Below, piece by piece: positions 8,062 to 17,118 of a DNA stretch of 64,000 nucleotides (the first letter of the stretch is position 1; each line of letters begins with the position of its first letter). The stretch comes from Metasolibacillus sp. (lineage in GTDB: Bacteria > Bacillota > Bacilli > Bacillales_A > Planococcaceae). The DNA lies in assembly GCF_025291715.1 (NCBI RefSeq), contig NZ_JAMBIZ010000006.1:97612-161611 (forward strand), read 5' to 3'. The translations under genes were made by a program, and so were the position numbers. The notes beneath the pieces were generated by a model. That model saw only the letters and a program-made list of their open reading frames with translations, searched no databases and had not been told where the DNA came from.

Positions 8062-9092
8062 TATATATCTCCCTTTCGATTGATTCGAATTAACAAGTAA
8101 ATCAAGTAAGGTGCACCGATGATGCCAGTAATAACACCTACAGGATATCTAGCTGTAAATGCGAATTGACCTATTAAGTCTGCCGCTAATACTAAAATAA
8201 CACCAATTAAACCAGCTGGCAGTATATTTGAAAAACCAACACCTGCAATTCTTTTCGCAATTGGTCCTGCAAGGAACGAAACAAAGGCAATTGGCCCTGT
8301 CGTAGCTGTAGCAAGTGCAATCACTAATACGGAGCAAACAATTAAAATAATGCGTGTTTTATTCGTGTTCACACCAAGCGAAGTAGCTGCATGTTCACCA
8401 AGCTCTAGCATTTCTAAACGGTTACTGTAAACGAACAAAATCGGTGTAAACACAATCACAACAAATATTAATGGATAGAGCGTTTCCATTTTTGCGCCGT
8501 TTAAGCTCCCACTTAGCCATCTCATAGCAGATGGGATATCATGTGTATTACCAATAATCATTAAATAGGAGATAAAGGCGTTTAGCATCGCTTGAATACC
8601 AATACCGATTAAAATTAATCGACCAATGGCAAAAGAAGAGCTTTTAGATAAGACATAAATAATAAGTACTGTAGCTAGCCCACCAACAATGGAAGCAAAG
8701 GATACAATAATATTACTTGCCTGTAAAACAATGATACAAAATACTGCAGCAGCACTAGAGCCTGCTGTAATACCAATGACATTGGGATTCGCTAAAGGAT
8801 TGCGCAACATCGTTTGGAAAATATAGCCCCCAACGCCAAATGCAAAGCCTGTAAATACGGCGGCTAGCATTCGTGGTAATCGAATTGTGCTGACAGCAAA
8901 GGAGGCCCCTTGTACATCTTCACCTAAAAGAACACGCACTACATCACGAACAGGATAAATCGTATTCCCAAGCATTAGCATCGCACCACAAAGCAGTAGT
9001 GAAATAGCAATGAGCACAGAAGTGGTAATGACAAAGCGTCTTTTTCTTTGCTGTCGGCCTTTCATTATGGATTTCAATGTTTCATTCATCAT
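8061..9092 (-). CDS. Ferric siderophore ABC transporter permease (FecD family)
   Basis: FecCD-family permease, 343 residues, about ten membrane segments. Family motifs RLPRMLAAVFTGFAFGVGGYIFQTMLRNPLA and GPIAFVSFLAGPIAKR are split here by position (residues ~70-100 and ~270-290). The start overlaps the stop of the partner permease by four bases, so translation is coupled. The two permeases form the heterodimeric channel through the cytoplasmic membrane. Confidence 0.92.
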   Translation of the reverse strand: MMNETLKSIMKGRQQRKRRFVITTSVLIAISLLLCGAMLMLGNTIYPVRDVVRVLLGEDVQGASFAVSTIRLPRMLAAVFTGFAFGVGGYIFQTMLRNPLANPNVIGITAGSSAAAVFCIIVLQASNIIVSFASIVGGLATVLIIYVLSKSSSFAIGRLILIGIGIQAMLNAFISYLMIIGNTHDIPSAMRWLSGSLNGAKMETLYPLIFVVIVFTPILFVYSNRLEMLELGEHAATSLGVNTNKTRIILIVCSVLVIALATATTGPIAFVSFLAGPIAKRIAGVGFSNILPAGLIGVILVLAADLIGQFAFTARYPVGVITGIIGAPYLIYLLIRINRKGDI

Positions 9093-10123
9093 AACGCACG
9101 CATTTTCGCTTTCATCGTAATTATAATTAAGATAGGAGCGCCAATAAAGGCTGTTAAAATACCTACCTCCAGCTCACCAGGACTGCCAAGAAGTCGACCA
9201 CAAACATCTGAAAATGTCAGAATAATGGCTCCTGTTAAGGCGGACATTGGGATAATTAAGCGTATATCTGGTCCAATCATCAGGCGGACAACATGAGTAG
9301 CTAATAGGCCGATAAAACCAATAGGTCCCGCTAATGCTGTAGCAGCACCACATAAAAGAACGCCGCCTAGTGCGGCAAACATCCGCAATGTACCAGTGCG
9401 GACACCTAAGCCTGTTGCAACCTCATCTCCCAGCGCTAAAGCATTTAAGGCAGGGGCCGTGAAGAGGGCAATTAATCCACCAACAATGAGAAATGGAATG
9501 AATAACTGAATAGCATCCCAAGTGCTTGCACCAACACTTCCTACTTGCCAAAAGCGGAATTGATCCATGACATTGGAGCGTGGAATCATTACTGCGACAA
9601 CTAATGAAGATAAAATGGCACTTGTCGCAGCTCCTGCAAGGACAAGCTTTAATGGCGTAGCCCCACTTGCTCCCATTGAGCCTATACCAAAAACAAAAAC
9701 AGCAGTAAGCATTGCACCTGCTATTGCTAACCATATGTATTGGTTTGCTGAACTAATATTTAAAAAAGCAATACCACAAACGACAAAAAGGGATGCCCCC
9801 ATGTTGACCCCTAAAATACTTGGGTCTGCAATTGGGTTGCGTGTAACGGATTGCATCAGCGCTCCTGAAACCCCTAGTGCTGCCCCACACATTAAACTGA
9901 AAATTGTTCGTACGATTCGTTGTCGCACAACATTGGCTTCGTGGGACTCGACATCAGGATGGAATAATCCATCCATCAGTCCAGTCAAGCCAATTGTACG
10001 AGAACCGAAGAGAAGTGAAGCGACGATACAAATTGCAAGTAAAATAATCAGGATGATTAAAATTTTACCTAAATGCTTCGGCATAAATAACTTCTTATTT
10101 TCGGTAGCTTGTAACTTATTCAT
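9089..10123 (-). CDS. Ferric siderophore ABC transporter permease (FecC family)
   Basis: Partner FecCD-family permease of 344 residues, about ten membrane segments, with the conserved ALMQSVTRNPIADPSILG stretch and GPIGFIGLLATHVVR. It starts one base after the lipoprotein gene ends (10125), so the operon order is binding protein, permease, permease, ATPase. A long opposite-strand open frame over this gene (9567-10151) is a shadow. Confidence 0.92.
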   Translation of the reverse strand: MNKLQATENKKLFMPKHLGKILIILIILLAICIVASLLFGSRTIGLTGLMDGLFHPDVESHEANVVRQRIVRTIFSLMCGAALGVSGALMQSVTRNPIADPSILGVNMGASLFVVCGIAFLNISSANQYIWLAIAGAMLTAVFVFGIGSMGASGATPLKLVLAGAATSAILSSLVVAVMIPRSNVMDQFRFWQVGSVGASTWDAIQLFIPFLIVGGLIALFTAPALNALALGDEVATGLGVRTGTLRMFAALGGVLLCGAATALAGPIGFIGLLATHVVRLMIGPDIRLIIPMSALTGAIILTFSDVCGRLLGSPGELEVGILTAFIGAPILIIITMKAKMRAL

Positions 10124-10124
10124 A

Positions 10125-11204
10125 TTATTTTACATTTTTTGCTGCAGCTGAAATTAATGATACGTACTCATCAATTGTATAAGCAATTGATAATGGGCTA
10201 GGCGTACCAGCAGCAGCAAGTGGTGTGCCATCACCAACAACGACAACATTACCTTGTTGAATTGCTGGCACTTTTCCTAAGATTGGGTCAGCCTGTAATG
10301 TAGCTAATGTTGAGTCATCACCATACACAACGAAAATTTCTGTATCAACCAAAGCGTCTGCGTTTTCAGAGCTTAATTCAAGGTAGAAGCTACTCGCATC
10401 TGTTACTAAGCTTTGAAGACCTGCTGGGAATTCCATACCTAATTCTTCTAAGAATCCACCGCGTGGATCACCAGGTGTGTAAACATAGAATTTTGATAAA
10501 TCATTCATCATAAACATAGCAAATGCTGCTTTTTTTCCTTTAAATTCAGGGTGTTCATTCACTTTATCTTGAATTAATTTTTCAGTATCAGCAAGTAATT
10601 GCTTTCCTTCTTCTTCCATTCCCATACCTTTAGAGTTTAGGAGAATTTGGTCTTGCCAAGAAGTTACCCAAGGAATGTCCTTATATGCAACTACAGGTGC
10701 AATTTGGCTTAATGTGTCGTAGTCCTCTTGGGTGATACCAGAGTATGCAGCAAGAATTACGTCTGGATTAGAATCAGCAATTGCTTCAAAATCTAAACCA
10801 TCTGTATCTTGATAAATATTTGGACTTTCTTCACCAAGCTCTTTTATTTTTTCAGCAGTCCAAGGAAGCATTAGTTCTCCATCTTGCACACCATAATTTG
10901 CTGCTGAGAAACCTACAGGTACAACACCAAGTGCTAATGCTACATCATGGTTAGCCCATGCAATTGTTGCCACACGCTCAGGTTTTTTGTCAATTACTGT
11001 TTCCCCAAAGGCATGTTGAATTGTAATCGGGTATTGTTGCTCACCTGCTGAAGTCTCTTTATTTGTGTCTTCAGTTTTATCATTTGTAGCTTGTTCTTCT
11101 TTTTTTGGCTCTTCCTCTTTTGATGAATCAGAGCATGCTGCTAAAGCAAAAACAGCTAATGCCATAAGCATTAAGAAAAACAAGGAATTTTTTACTTTTT
11201 TCAT
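10125..11204 (-). CDS. Ferric siderophore-binding lipoprotein
   Basis: Extracellular iron-siderophore binding lipoprotein of the FecB/FeuA class. Signal peptide ends in lipobox LAAC followed by a charged, low-complexity linker (SSKEEEPKKEEQATNDK), then PERVATIAWANHDVALALG and FLEELGMEFP, typical of the two-lobe periplasmic binding fold. I start at the ATG at 11204, eight bases after GAGG; upstream in-frame starts would run through the Fur box. 359 residues. First gene of the operon, under a Fur-type operator. Confidence 0.92.
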   Translation of the reverse strand: MKKVKNSLFFLMLMALAVFALAACSDSSKEEEPKKEEQATNDKTEDTNKETSAGEQQYPITIQHAFGETVIDKKPERVATIAWANHDVALALGVVPVGFSAANYGVQDGELMLPWTAEKIKELGEESPNIYQDTDGLDFEAIADSNPDVILAAYSGITQEDYDTLSQIAPVVAYKDIPWVTSWQDQILLNSKGMGMEEEGKQLLADTEKLIQDKVNEHPEFKGKKAAFAMFMMNDLSKFYVYTPGDPRGGFLEELGMEFPAGLQSLVTDASSFYLELSSENADALVDTEIFVVYGDDSTLATLQADPILGKVPAIQQGNVVVVGDGTPLAAAGTPSPLSIAYTIDEYVSLISAAAKNVK

Positions 11205-11234
11205 TTGAATAACCTCACTAAAGTTTGATTGATT

Positions 11235-11253
11235 GATAATGAGAATCTTTATC
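11235..11253 (-). promoter_or_regulatory. Fur box of the siderophore transport operon
   Basis: GATAATGAGAATCTTTATC matches the 19-base Fur consensus (GATAATGATAATCATTATC) at 17 positions. It covers the region just downstream of the operon promoter and 31 bases upstream of the lipoprotein ATG, where Fur with iron would block transcription. Confidence 0.9.
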
Positions 11254-11263
11254 ACTCGTTAAA

Positions 11264-11291
11264 ATCATACTATGATTTTAATAAAAGTCAA
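11264..11291 (-). promoter_or_regulatory. SigA-type promoter of the siderophore operon
   Basis: On the minus strand TTGACT (11291-11286), a 16-base spacer and TATGAT (11269-11264). The predicted start falls at the edge of the Fur box, consistent with iron repression. Confidence 0.75.
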
Positions 11292-11427
11292 TATTTTTTT
11301 CTGTGAGCAATCCTATCTTGTAAATGTATCTGTCACATGACATATTGTCTGTTAATGTAGAATTATACATAGTACAATAAATTAGTAGCTGGATTTTTTG
11401 AAAAGAATATTTAGAAAGAGGATTTAT

Positions 11428-14100
11428 ATGAAATGGATATATAAGCCGGGGATACGCTTTAAAATTACAATTGGGTATGTTGTAATTATTGTTTGTTTAA
11501 TTGCTTCTGTTTTTCTTTTAAATTACCAGGTGAAATCATTACAAACTGAGAGAAACTATTTACTCAATTATAATTCTCAAATGCGTACGGATTCTAGTCG
11601 TATTGAAAAACATGTACTTAATATGCATATTGCATTACACAACTATGCAATTACAGGTGATATGCGTGAATTAACTATATATGAAAGCAATGCAGAAAAA
11701 TGGCAGCAATCATATTATGAGCTAACAAAATTAATGAATCAAGAACAGCAATATTTAGAATATTTACAACAAATTCAAGAAGATATTAATACGTGGGTAG
11801 AAACAGTTGGAAATCCTGTGATTGTCTTGAAGCAAAATAATGATACAGAGGCAATTACTGCCCTACTTATACAACGTCGTAGTACAACACTTATAGATGA
11901 GATACAAGCTGAATTCACGACTTTTCGTGATAAGGTCAATATGTCTATTCAAGAAAAGGCTATGACTTTAGATGAACAAAATCGTGTTTTGACAGGAGCA
12001 TTATTTGCTTTTTTGGGATTTATTTCACTGATTTCCATCTTGTTGGCTAATACAATTTCACGCCGTATTGTGAATACTGTATTAGAGGTGAAGGAAAGCA
12101 TTCAAGAAATTATTATATCTAAAAATAAATTAAGTAAACGTATACAGGTTAATACGAATGATGAAATTTATGATTTAGCTAATACGACAAATCAACTTTT
12201 AGATATGCTTGATGAGCGAGCTACATTGCAGGAGAATATTGCAGATATTGTCTTGACTTATCAAGGTATTAATAGGATTCATCAACTGGCGGAGGTTTTT
12301 TTAAGGGAAGTGGCACAGCGGACGAATTCCTCCTTTGGGGCATTTTATGTACAAGAGGTAGCTAATAAAGATACATACTTCGTGAAGAAGGCAGGCTACG
12401 CTACAATGGATATAGGTCGTGAACGCTTTAAAAAAGGAGAGGGGATTATTGGACAATGTGCAATTAATCAGCAAATTGTTCATTATTCACAGTTGCCAGA
12501 GGACTATCAAGTGATTAGTACAGCAATTGGTGAGATGAAGCTGACATCTATAATGATTTTACCAATTTTATTGGAGGGTGAAACGATTGCCGTTGTGGAA
12601 TTTGGTGCTATAGCTAATTACTCTGTATATGAACAGCAATTAATGAGGCAGCTTGTCGAGAACTTTGGGCTGACAATTAAGATGGTGTTGAGCCGTATGG
12701 AAGTTGAACAATTATTAAGTGAATCTCAAAGTATGACAGAGGAGCTTCAAGCACAGTCAGAGGAATTACAAACACAGTCTGAAGAGCTAAGAATGCAAAC
12801 AGAGGAATTGACAACAATCAATGACCAGCTAGAAACACGTTCAAAGGAAGCCGAACAGTCTAAGCAAGAATTAGAAAAGGTAGCAGAGGAGCTAAGGGTA
12901 AGCTCAAATTATAAATCTGAGTTTTTAGCAAATATGTCACATGAATTGCGGACACCATTGAATAGCATTTTAATTTTATCTGAAATGCTTGCTGAAAACA
13001 CCTCATTATCTGAAGAGGAGCAGGAATATGCGCAAATTATTCATTCTTCAGGCGAAGATTTATTAAAGCTGATCAATGATATCCTTGATCTATCGAAGGT
13101 GGAGGCAGGAAAGCTTGATATTATCTTTAGTGAAATGGTGCTGAGTGATGTTCCTTATCACATTGAAAAGACCTTTTTACCATTAGCAACACAAAAACAA
13201 ATAGCCTTTGATGTGCAAATCGTACAAAATGAAGCACCTATTTTTTATACAGATATTTTACGCTTCCAGCAAATTTTAAAAAATCTGCTGTCAAATGCTT
13301 TGAAATTTACGAATGAAGGCTCTGTAAATGTGGTTATTAGCCAGATACCTGAAACAGAGATAACAGCCGAAATGCAGCATTTGAGCACATACTGGTTAAA
13401 AGTAGCAGTGATTGATACAGGAATTGGTATTCCGCCGGATAAGCAGCAAATGATTTTCGAAACATTCCAGCAAGCAGATGGTGCAACAGTAAGGAAATTT
13501 GGCGGCACAGGCTTAGGCTTGTCCATTAGCAAGCAATTTGCACAGTTATTAGGTGGCTGGATTACGTTGGAGAGCAAGGAAGGCAAGGGGAGTACTTTCA
13601 CATTATATGTGCCAAGTGTGCCAAGTGGTTTGCCAAAGCATGCACCCGTTATTGAAGAAATAAAGCAACCTATAGAAGAGGAGATACCGATTCTTACACA
13701 TATGGATGATAGTATTTTGCATGGCAAAAAGATTTTGGTGGTTGATGACGATCGTCGAAATGTTTATGCATTAAAGCAGGCACTTGAAGCAAAAGGAATG
13801 CGCGTTATCAGTGCAACAAATGGCATTGAATGTATAGAGCTTCTAGAAACTATGCCTAACATTGACGTGGTGTTAATGGATATTATGATGCCAAGCATGG
13901 ATGGCTATGAAACGATGTCTATTATTCGTCATACGATGCAATTAACACAATTACCGATTATTGCTCTGACAGCAAAAGCGATGAAAAATGACCGTGATAA
14001 GGCAATTGCAGCAGGAGCATCTGACTATATTAGCAAGCCTTTGGATTTAGAACAGTTATTTTCAGTATTGAATGTGTGGCTAATTAAAGAGGAGGAATAG
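11428..14100 (+). CDS. rsbK: Hybrid sensor histidine kinase, RsbK-like
   Basis: Membrane hybrid kinase of 890 residues. Order: TM helix near 10-30, extracellular four-helix CHASE3-like region, TM helix near 185-207, HAMP, GAF (about 275-415), a coiled coil with repeats LQAQSEELQTQSEEL, HisKA with His505 in NMSHELRTPLN, HATPase (GTGLGLSISKQ), and a receiver with Asp818 in VVLMDIMMPSMDG. This CHASE3-HAMP-GAF-HK-REC layout, next to a CheR-like methyltransferase and a REC-PP2C protein, matches RsbK of the B. cereus SigB pathway. The ATG at 11428 is preceded by AAAGAGG; a TTG at 11398 is an alternative. Role by analogy. Confidence 0.8.
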   Translation: MKWIYKPGIRFKITIGYVVIIVCLIASVFLLNYQVKSLQTERNYLLNYNSQMRTDSSRIEKHVLNMHIALHNYAITGDMRELTIYESNAEKWQQSYYELTKLMNQEQQYLEYLQQIQEDINTWVETVGNPVIVLKQNNDTEAITALLIQRRSTTLIDEIQAEFTTFRDKVNMSIQEKAMTLDEQNRVLTGALFAFLGFISLISILLANTISRRIVNTVLEVKESIQEIIISKNKLSKRIQVNTNDEIYDLANTTNQLLDMLDERATLQENIADIVLTYQGINRIHQLAEVFLREVAQRTNSSFGAFYVQEVANKDTYFVKKAGYATMDIGRERFKKGEGIIGQCAINQQIVHYSQLPEDYQVISTAIGEMKLTSIMILPILLEGETIAVVEFGAIANYSVYEQQLMRQLVENFGLTIKMVLSRMEVEQLLSESQSMTEELQAQSEELQTQSEELRMQTEELTTINDQLETRSKEAEQSKQELEKVAEELRVSSNYKSEFLANMSHELRTPLNSILILSEMLAENTSLSEEEQEYAQIIHSSGEDLLKLINDILDLSKVEAGKLDIIFSEMVLSDVPYHIEKTFLPLATQKQIAFDVQIVQNEAPIFYTDILRFQQILKNLLSNALKFTNEGSVNVVISQIPETEITAEMQHLSTYWLKVAVIDTGIGIPPDKQQMIFETFQQADGATVRKFGGTGLGLSISKQFAQLLGGWITLESKEGKGSTFTLYVPSVPSGLPKHAPVIEEIKQPIEEEIPILTHMDDSILHGKKILVVDDDRRNVYALKQALEAKGMRVISATNGIECIELLETMPNIDVVLMDIMMPSMDGYETMSIIRHTMQLTQLPIIALTAKAMKNDRDKAIAAGASDYISKPLDLEQLFSVLNVWLIKEEE

Positions 14101-14101
14101 C

Positions 14102-14938
14102 ATGGGGTCACGTGGTCGCAAAACAGAATATGAGCTCCTTGAGCTAGATATTTTACTAGAAACTATTTACAGAATTTCTTCCTATGATTTTAGACAATAT
14201 AATCGTGCTTCGATTTTAAGGCGCGTGTATAACCGCATGAATTTTGATGGCATTGCAACGATTACACGTGTGACTGAAAAAATTCTGCATGAGCAAGACT
14301 TTTTGGAGACATTGCTCAATGATTTTTCTATTAGTGTGACAGAAATGTTTCGCAATCCTCCTTTCTTTTATGCGTTGCGACGCGAAGTATTGCCAAAGCT
14401 TCGTCATTTATCAGAAATTCGTATTTGGCATGCAGGCTGCGCAACAGGGGAAGAAGTGTTTTCAATGGCCATTCTCTTGAAAGAGGAGGGGCTTATCGAG
14501 AAATCTATTATTTATGCTACAGATATGAATGAGGAAACTTTGGAAAAAGCAAAACGCGGTGCATTCCCGATTAAACGTATGCAAGATTATACAAAAAATT
14601 ATATTTTAGCTGGTGGTACGGACGCCTTTGCTGAATATTATCGAACAGATTCGCGCTATGCTTATTTTCATTCGAGCTTGCTTGAAAAGATTATTTTTGC
14701 TCAGCATAATTTAGTGACAGATCAATCCTTTAATGAATTTCATTTAATTTTATGTAGAAATGTACTCATTTATTTTACACCTGAGCTTCAAACAAAGGTC
14801 CACGCATTGTTATATGAAAGTCTAGGAAAAGAAGGCTTTTTATGTTTAGGTGATAAAGAGACATTGAAATTCGAAGAGGTCGTGACACATTATAATGAAT
14901 TTATAGAAGATGCACGTATTTACCAAAAAATTAATTAA
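14102..14938 (+). CDS. rsbM: CheR-type protein methyltransferase, RsbM-like
   Basis: 278-residue SAM-dependent glutamate methyltransferase of the CheR family: N-terminal helical part, then motif I WHAGCATGEEVFSMAI, ATDMNEETLEKA and ILCRNVLIYF. CheR usually acts on chemoreceptors, but this one starts one base after the kinase stop and has no CheB partner here. In B. cereus RsbM methylates RsbK and damps SigB activation; the same role is inferred. The alternative, a chemotaxis CheR, fits the context less well although two chemoreceptor genes lie 25 kb away. Confidence 0.8.
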   Translation: MGSRGRKTEYELLELDILLETIYRISSYDFRQYNRASILRRVYNRMNFDGIATITRVTEKILHEQDFLETLLNDFSISVTEMFRNPPFFYALRREVLPKLRHLSEIRIWHAGCATGEEVFSMAILLKEEGLIEKSIIYATDMNEETLEKAKRGAFPIKRMQDYTKNYILAGGTDAFAEYYRTDSRYAYFHSSLLEKIIFAQHNLVTDQSFNEFHLILCRNVLIYFTPELQTKVHALLYESLGKEGFLCLGDKETLKFEEVVTHYNEFIEDARIYQKIN

Positions 14939-14941
14939 AAT

Positions 14942-14987
14942 AAAGAGGGGAGGGGTGGAATAAAGCCATTTCACCCCTCCTCTTTTG
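14942..14987. terminator. Bidirectional terminator between rsbM-like and rsbY-like genes
   Basis: Stem AAAGAGGGGAGGGGTG against CACCCCTCCTCTTT with a two-base bulge, flanked by A and T tracts, located between convergent genes. Confidence 0.85.
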
Positions 14988-15003
14988 TTATATGTTAGCC
15001 CGT

Positions 15004-16194
15004 CTACATCAAAGATTTCTCAGCATGATATTGCTGTACATGCTCTGTGTGTGATAAAGAAGTCTGTGTATTGGACTGTAGTAACACGACACAAATATCA
15101 TCCGTTTGATGTGCTAATTGCTCTGCCTCTAGTAAATTGCTAATTGGACATTTTTTCTTGTCCCATATATGTGAAGCAATAGCTTGAAGGCTTTCCTCTG
15201 CCTTGATTTCACATGTATCCATCGCCTCCAATACGCCATCCGTATACATAACAAGCTGAATGCTATCTTGATAATGAAGCGTTTGTGTGATAATCTCTAT
15301 TTCATCAAAAATGCCCACAGCGCAGCATCCTTTGTTTAATGCAACAGTTTCTTTTCCATCTAGTAGGGCATAGCCTGCTGGATGACCTGCATTGACATAT
15401 TGAACGATTTGTTGCTCTGTATCAATTACTAAATAAATAGCTGTAAAATAGTATAAAATACTACTTTTATCCTCTTGTAAGAGTAGCATATATCGATTCA
15501 GCTCTTTTATAACAAGCTCAGGTTCAACGAGCGTGCGTATTGCTTCCCTGAGCACAGAGGAAATGTACATGCAAACAAGTGATGCGGAAATACCATGACC
15601 CATCATGTCAAATAATATAACAGCATAACGCGTTTCACTAATGGCATACCAATAATACATATCTCCTGCCAAATTTGAGGAAGGAGAATAAGAAACATCG
15701 ATATATAAATTTTGTTGTTCAAGCTTTTTGCTTAGCAGGCTTTGTTGTACACGTGCAGCTAGGTCAAGCTCCTGTTTTAGCTGTTTTTCTTTCTCAGTAT
15801 GCCAATCAAGCTCATTTTTTAAGCGTAATGCGGCATGTATACGTGCAAGTAACTCTACTTTATTAATAGGCTTTGTCACATAATCAATGCCACCTGCCTC
15901 AAATGCTTCAGATAGCTTTTCTTTATCCTCCAATGCTGTTACGAAAATAACTTGGATATCTTTAAATTTATCATTTTGTTTAATACGACGACATGCTTCG
16001 ATTCCATCTATTTCAGGCATCATAATATCAAGTAAAATTAAATCAATTTTATTTCTGGCAGGTTTTGCTTCTAAATATGAAAATAAGTCATAGGCAGAGC
16101 CTAAAGAAACATAATCTATATAACCGCCACTTTTTAAAATTTTTTCGATAACAAAAAGATTCATTGGATTATCATCTACAAGAAGAATTGTCAT
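15004..16194 (-). CDS. rsbY: Response-regulator PP2C phosphatase, RsbY-like
   Basis: 396 residues. N-terminal receiver domain (VDDNP at 6-10, phospho-acceptor Asp56 in LILLDIMMPEIDG, Lys in VTKPI), a coiled-coil linker, and a C-terminal SpoIIE/RsbU-type PP2C phosphatase (LAGDMYYW, FDMMGHGISASLV, YTDGVLEA). In B. cereus RsbY is phosphorylated by RsbK and dephosphorylates the anti-anti-sigma factor RsbV, freeing SigB. The gene converges on the kinase-methyltransferase pair. No rsbV, rsbW or sigB gene is in the window, so the downstream target is unknown. Confidence 0.8.
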   Translation of the reverse strand: MTILLVDDNPMNLFVIEKILKSGGYIDYVSLGSAYDLFSYLEAKPARNKIDLILLDIMMPEIDGIEACRRIKQNDKFKDIQVIFVTALEDKEKLSEAFEAGGIDYVTKPINKVELLARIHAALRLKNELDWHTEKEKQLKQELDLAARVQQSLLSKKLEQQNLYIDVSYSPSSNLAGDMYYWYAISETRYAVILFDMMGHGISASLVCMYISSVLREAIRTLVEPELVIKELNRYMLLLQEDKSSILYYFTAIYLVIDTEQQIVQYVNAGHPAGYALLDGKETVALNKGCCAVGIFDEIEIITQTLHYQDSIQLVMYTDGVLEAMDTCEIKAEESLQAIASHIWDKKKCPISNLLEAEQLAHQTDDICVVLLQSNTQTSLSHTEHVQQYHAEKSLM

Positions 16195-16238
16195 ATGGAA
16201 TACATCCTATTCTATGAATTTGTCTGTATTATTATATA

Positions 16239-16274
16239 GAAAAATGCAAATTTATGATATTATTTGCATTTTTC
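16239..16274. promoter_or_regulatory. 13-bp perfect inverted repeat between divergent genes
   Basis: GAAAAATGCAAAT and ATTTGCATTTTTC are separated by 10 bases, midway between the divergent rsbY-like and zinc-protease genes. It contains a TATGAT that could be a -10 box. It could be an operator or a terminator-like hairpin in the protease leader; I cannot tell which. Confidence 0.5.
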
Positions 16275-16302
16275 GATTCTAGATAAAAAAAGGAGGAGTA
16301 GT

Positions 16303-17118
16303 ATAGGCATTATAGAGACTAGGGAAATACTAAAGAAGCTAGTAAGACACTGCAAAAATAAAGGAGTAAATGAATTAGCAGAAATTCATTGTGATGTGCT
16401 ATGTACACCATTGCAAAAAGTGTTTCCATGGGCATCTAAAGAAGCAATTCAATATGAATTATTATGTAATGGTTTATTTCAGCCATTTGAGTGGCAATGT
16501 GCAGGGCGATTATTGCAACACGAGGAAATATGGTCAATTGTTGAGCAAGAGTATGAACGTTTGCGTGCTTTATGGCAGGGACCTGATGTAGAAATTTATA
16601 TTTTGCCGATTACAGCAGGTACACCAAATAAAAATGGCATTGCCTATCCAAACGGACTTTTTTTATTTGTATCAGAGATGCTACATGTAGAAGAATTAAG
16701 AGCATTGCTAGCGCATGAATACAACCATATTTGTCGCTTGCATTATGTAAAGCGTGAGCCTAGTCAATTAGCATTGCAGGATTCGTTGGTGATGGAGGGG
16801 CTTGCAGAATGTGCTGTAGAGGAATTATATGGAATGCAGTGGCTGTCTCCATGGACAAGGCGCTATACAGTGGAGCAAATTCAGCCAATTTGGACAGAGC
16901 ATTTTCTTCCTTCATTACAGTTAATCAATGTAGAAAAGCATCAGCCTTTTTTATTCGGAAATTATGAGAAATTACCTAGTTGGATTGGCTACTGTATTGG
17001 GTATAGAATAGTAAAGTCTTTTCAACAAGCAAATAGCTTCACATCGATGCAGCTATTGCACATGCCAACGGAAGTAATCGTTGAAGGCTCAATCTTACAA
17101 AAGGAGGGCTCATCATGA
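16303..17118 (+). CDS. YjaZ-type (DUF2268) zinc protease with apparent ATA start
   Basis: Predicted Zn metalloprotease, 271 residues, with HEYNH (His138, Glu139, His142) and a downstream VMEGLAECAVEELYG that supplies the third ligand. Family members begin with a short G-I/V-x-x-T segment; here the matching point reads ATA GGC ATT ATA GAG ACT. AGGAGG (16291-16296) stands six bases before the ATA, and no ATG, GTG or TTG follows for about 30 codons. The upstream TTG at 16264 has no ribosome site and would make the RBS part of the coding region. Its stop overlaps the next ATG (ATGA). Substrate unknown. Confidence 0.75.
   Translation: MGIIETREILKKLVRHCKNKGVNELAEIHCDVLCTPLQKVFPWASKEAIQYELLCNGLFQPFEWQCAGRLLQHEEIWSIVEQEYERLRALWQGPDVEIYILPITAGTPNKNGIAYPNGLFLFVSEMLHVEELRALLAHEYNHICRLHYVKREPSQLALQDSLVMEGLAECAVEELYGMQWLSPWTRRYTVEQIQPIWTEHFLPSLQLINVEKHQPFLFGNYEKLPSWIGYCIGYRIVKSFQQANSFTSMQLLHMPTEVIVEGSILQKEGSS

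Noticed and set aside
9567..10151. 194-codon open frame on the plus strand
   Set aside because: It lies opposite a clear FecCD permease gene, has no family motifs or suitable ribosome site, and mirrors the codon bias of the real gene.
13245..13727. 160-codon open frame on the minus strand
   Set aside because: Antisense to the histidine-kinase catalytic domain, whose motifs are intact; no independent support.
14102..14938. CheR as part of the chemotaxis system of the two chemoreceptors
   Set aside because: It is one base after the hybrid kinase and 24 kb from the nearest chemoreceptor gene; the RsbM reading explains the context better, though not proven.
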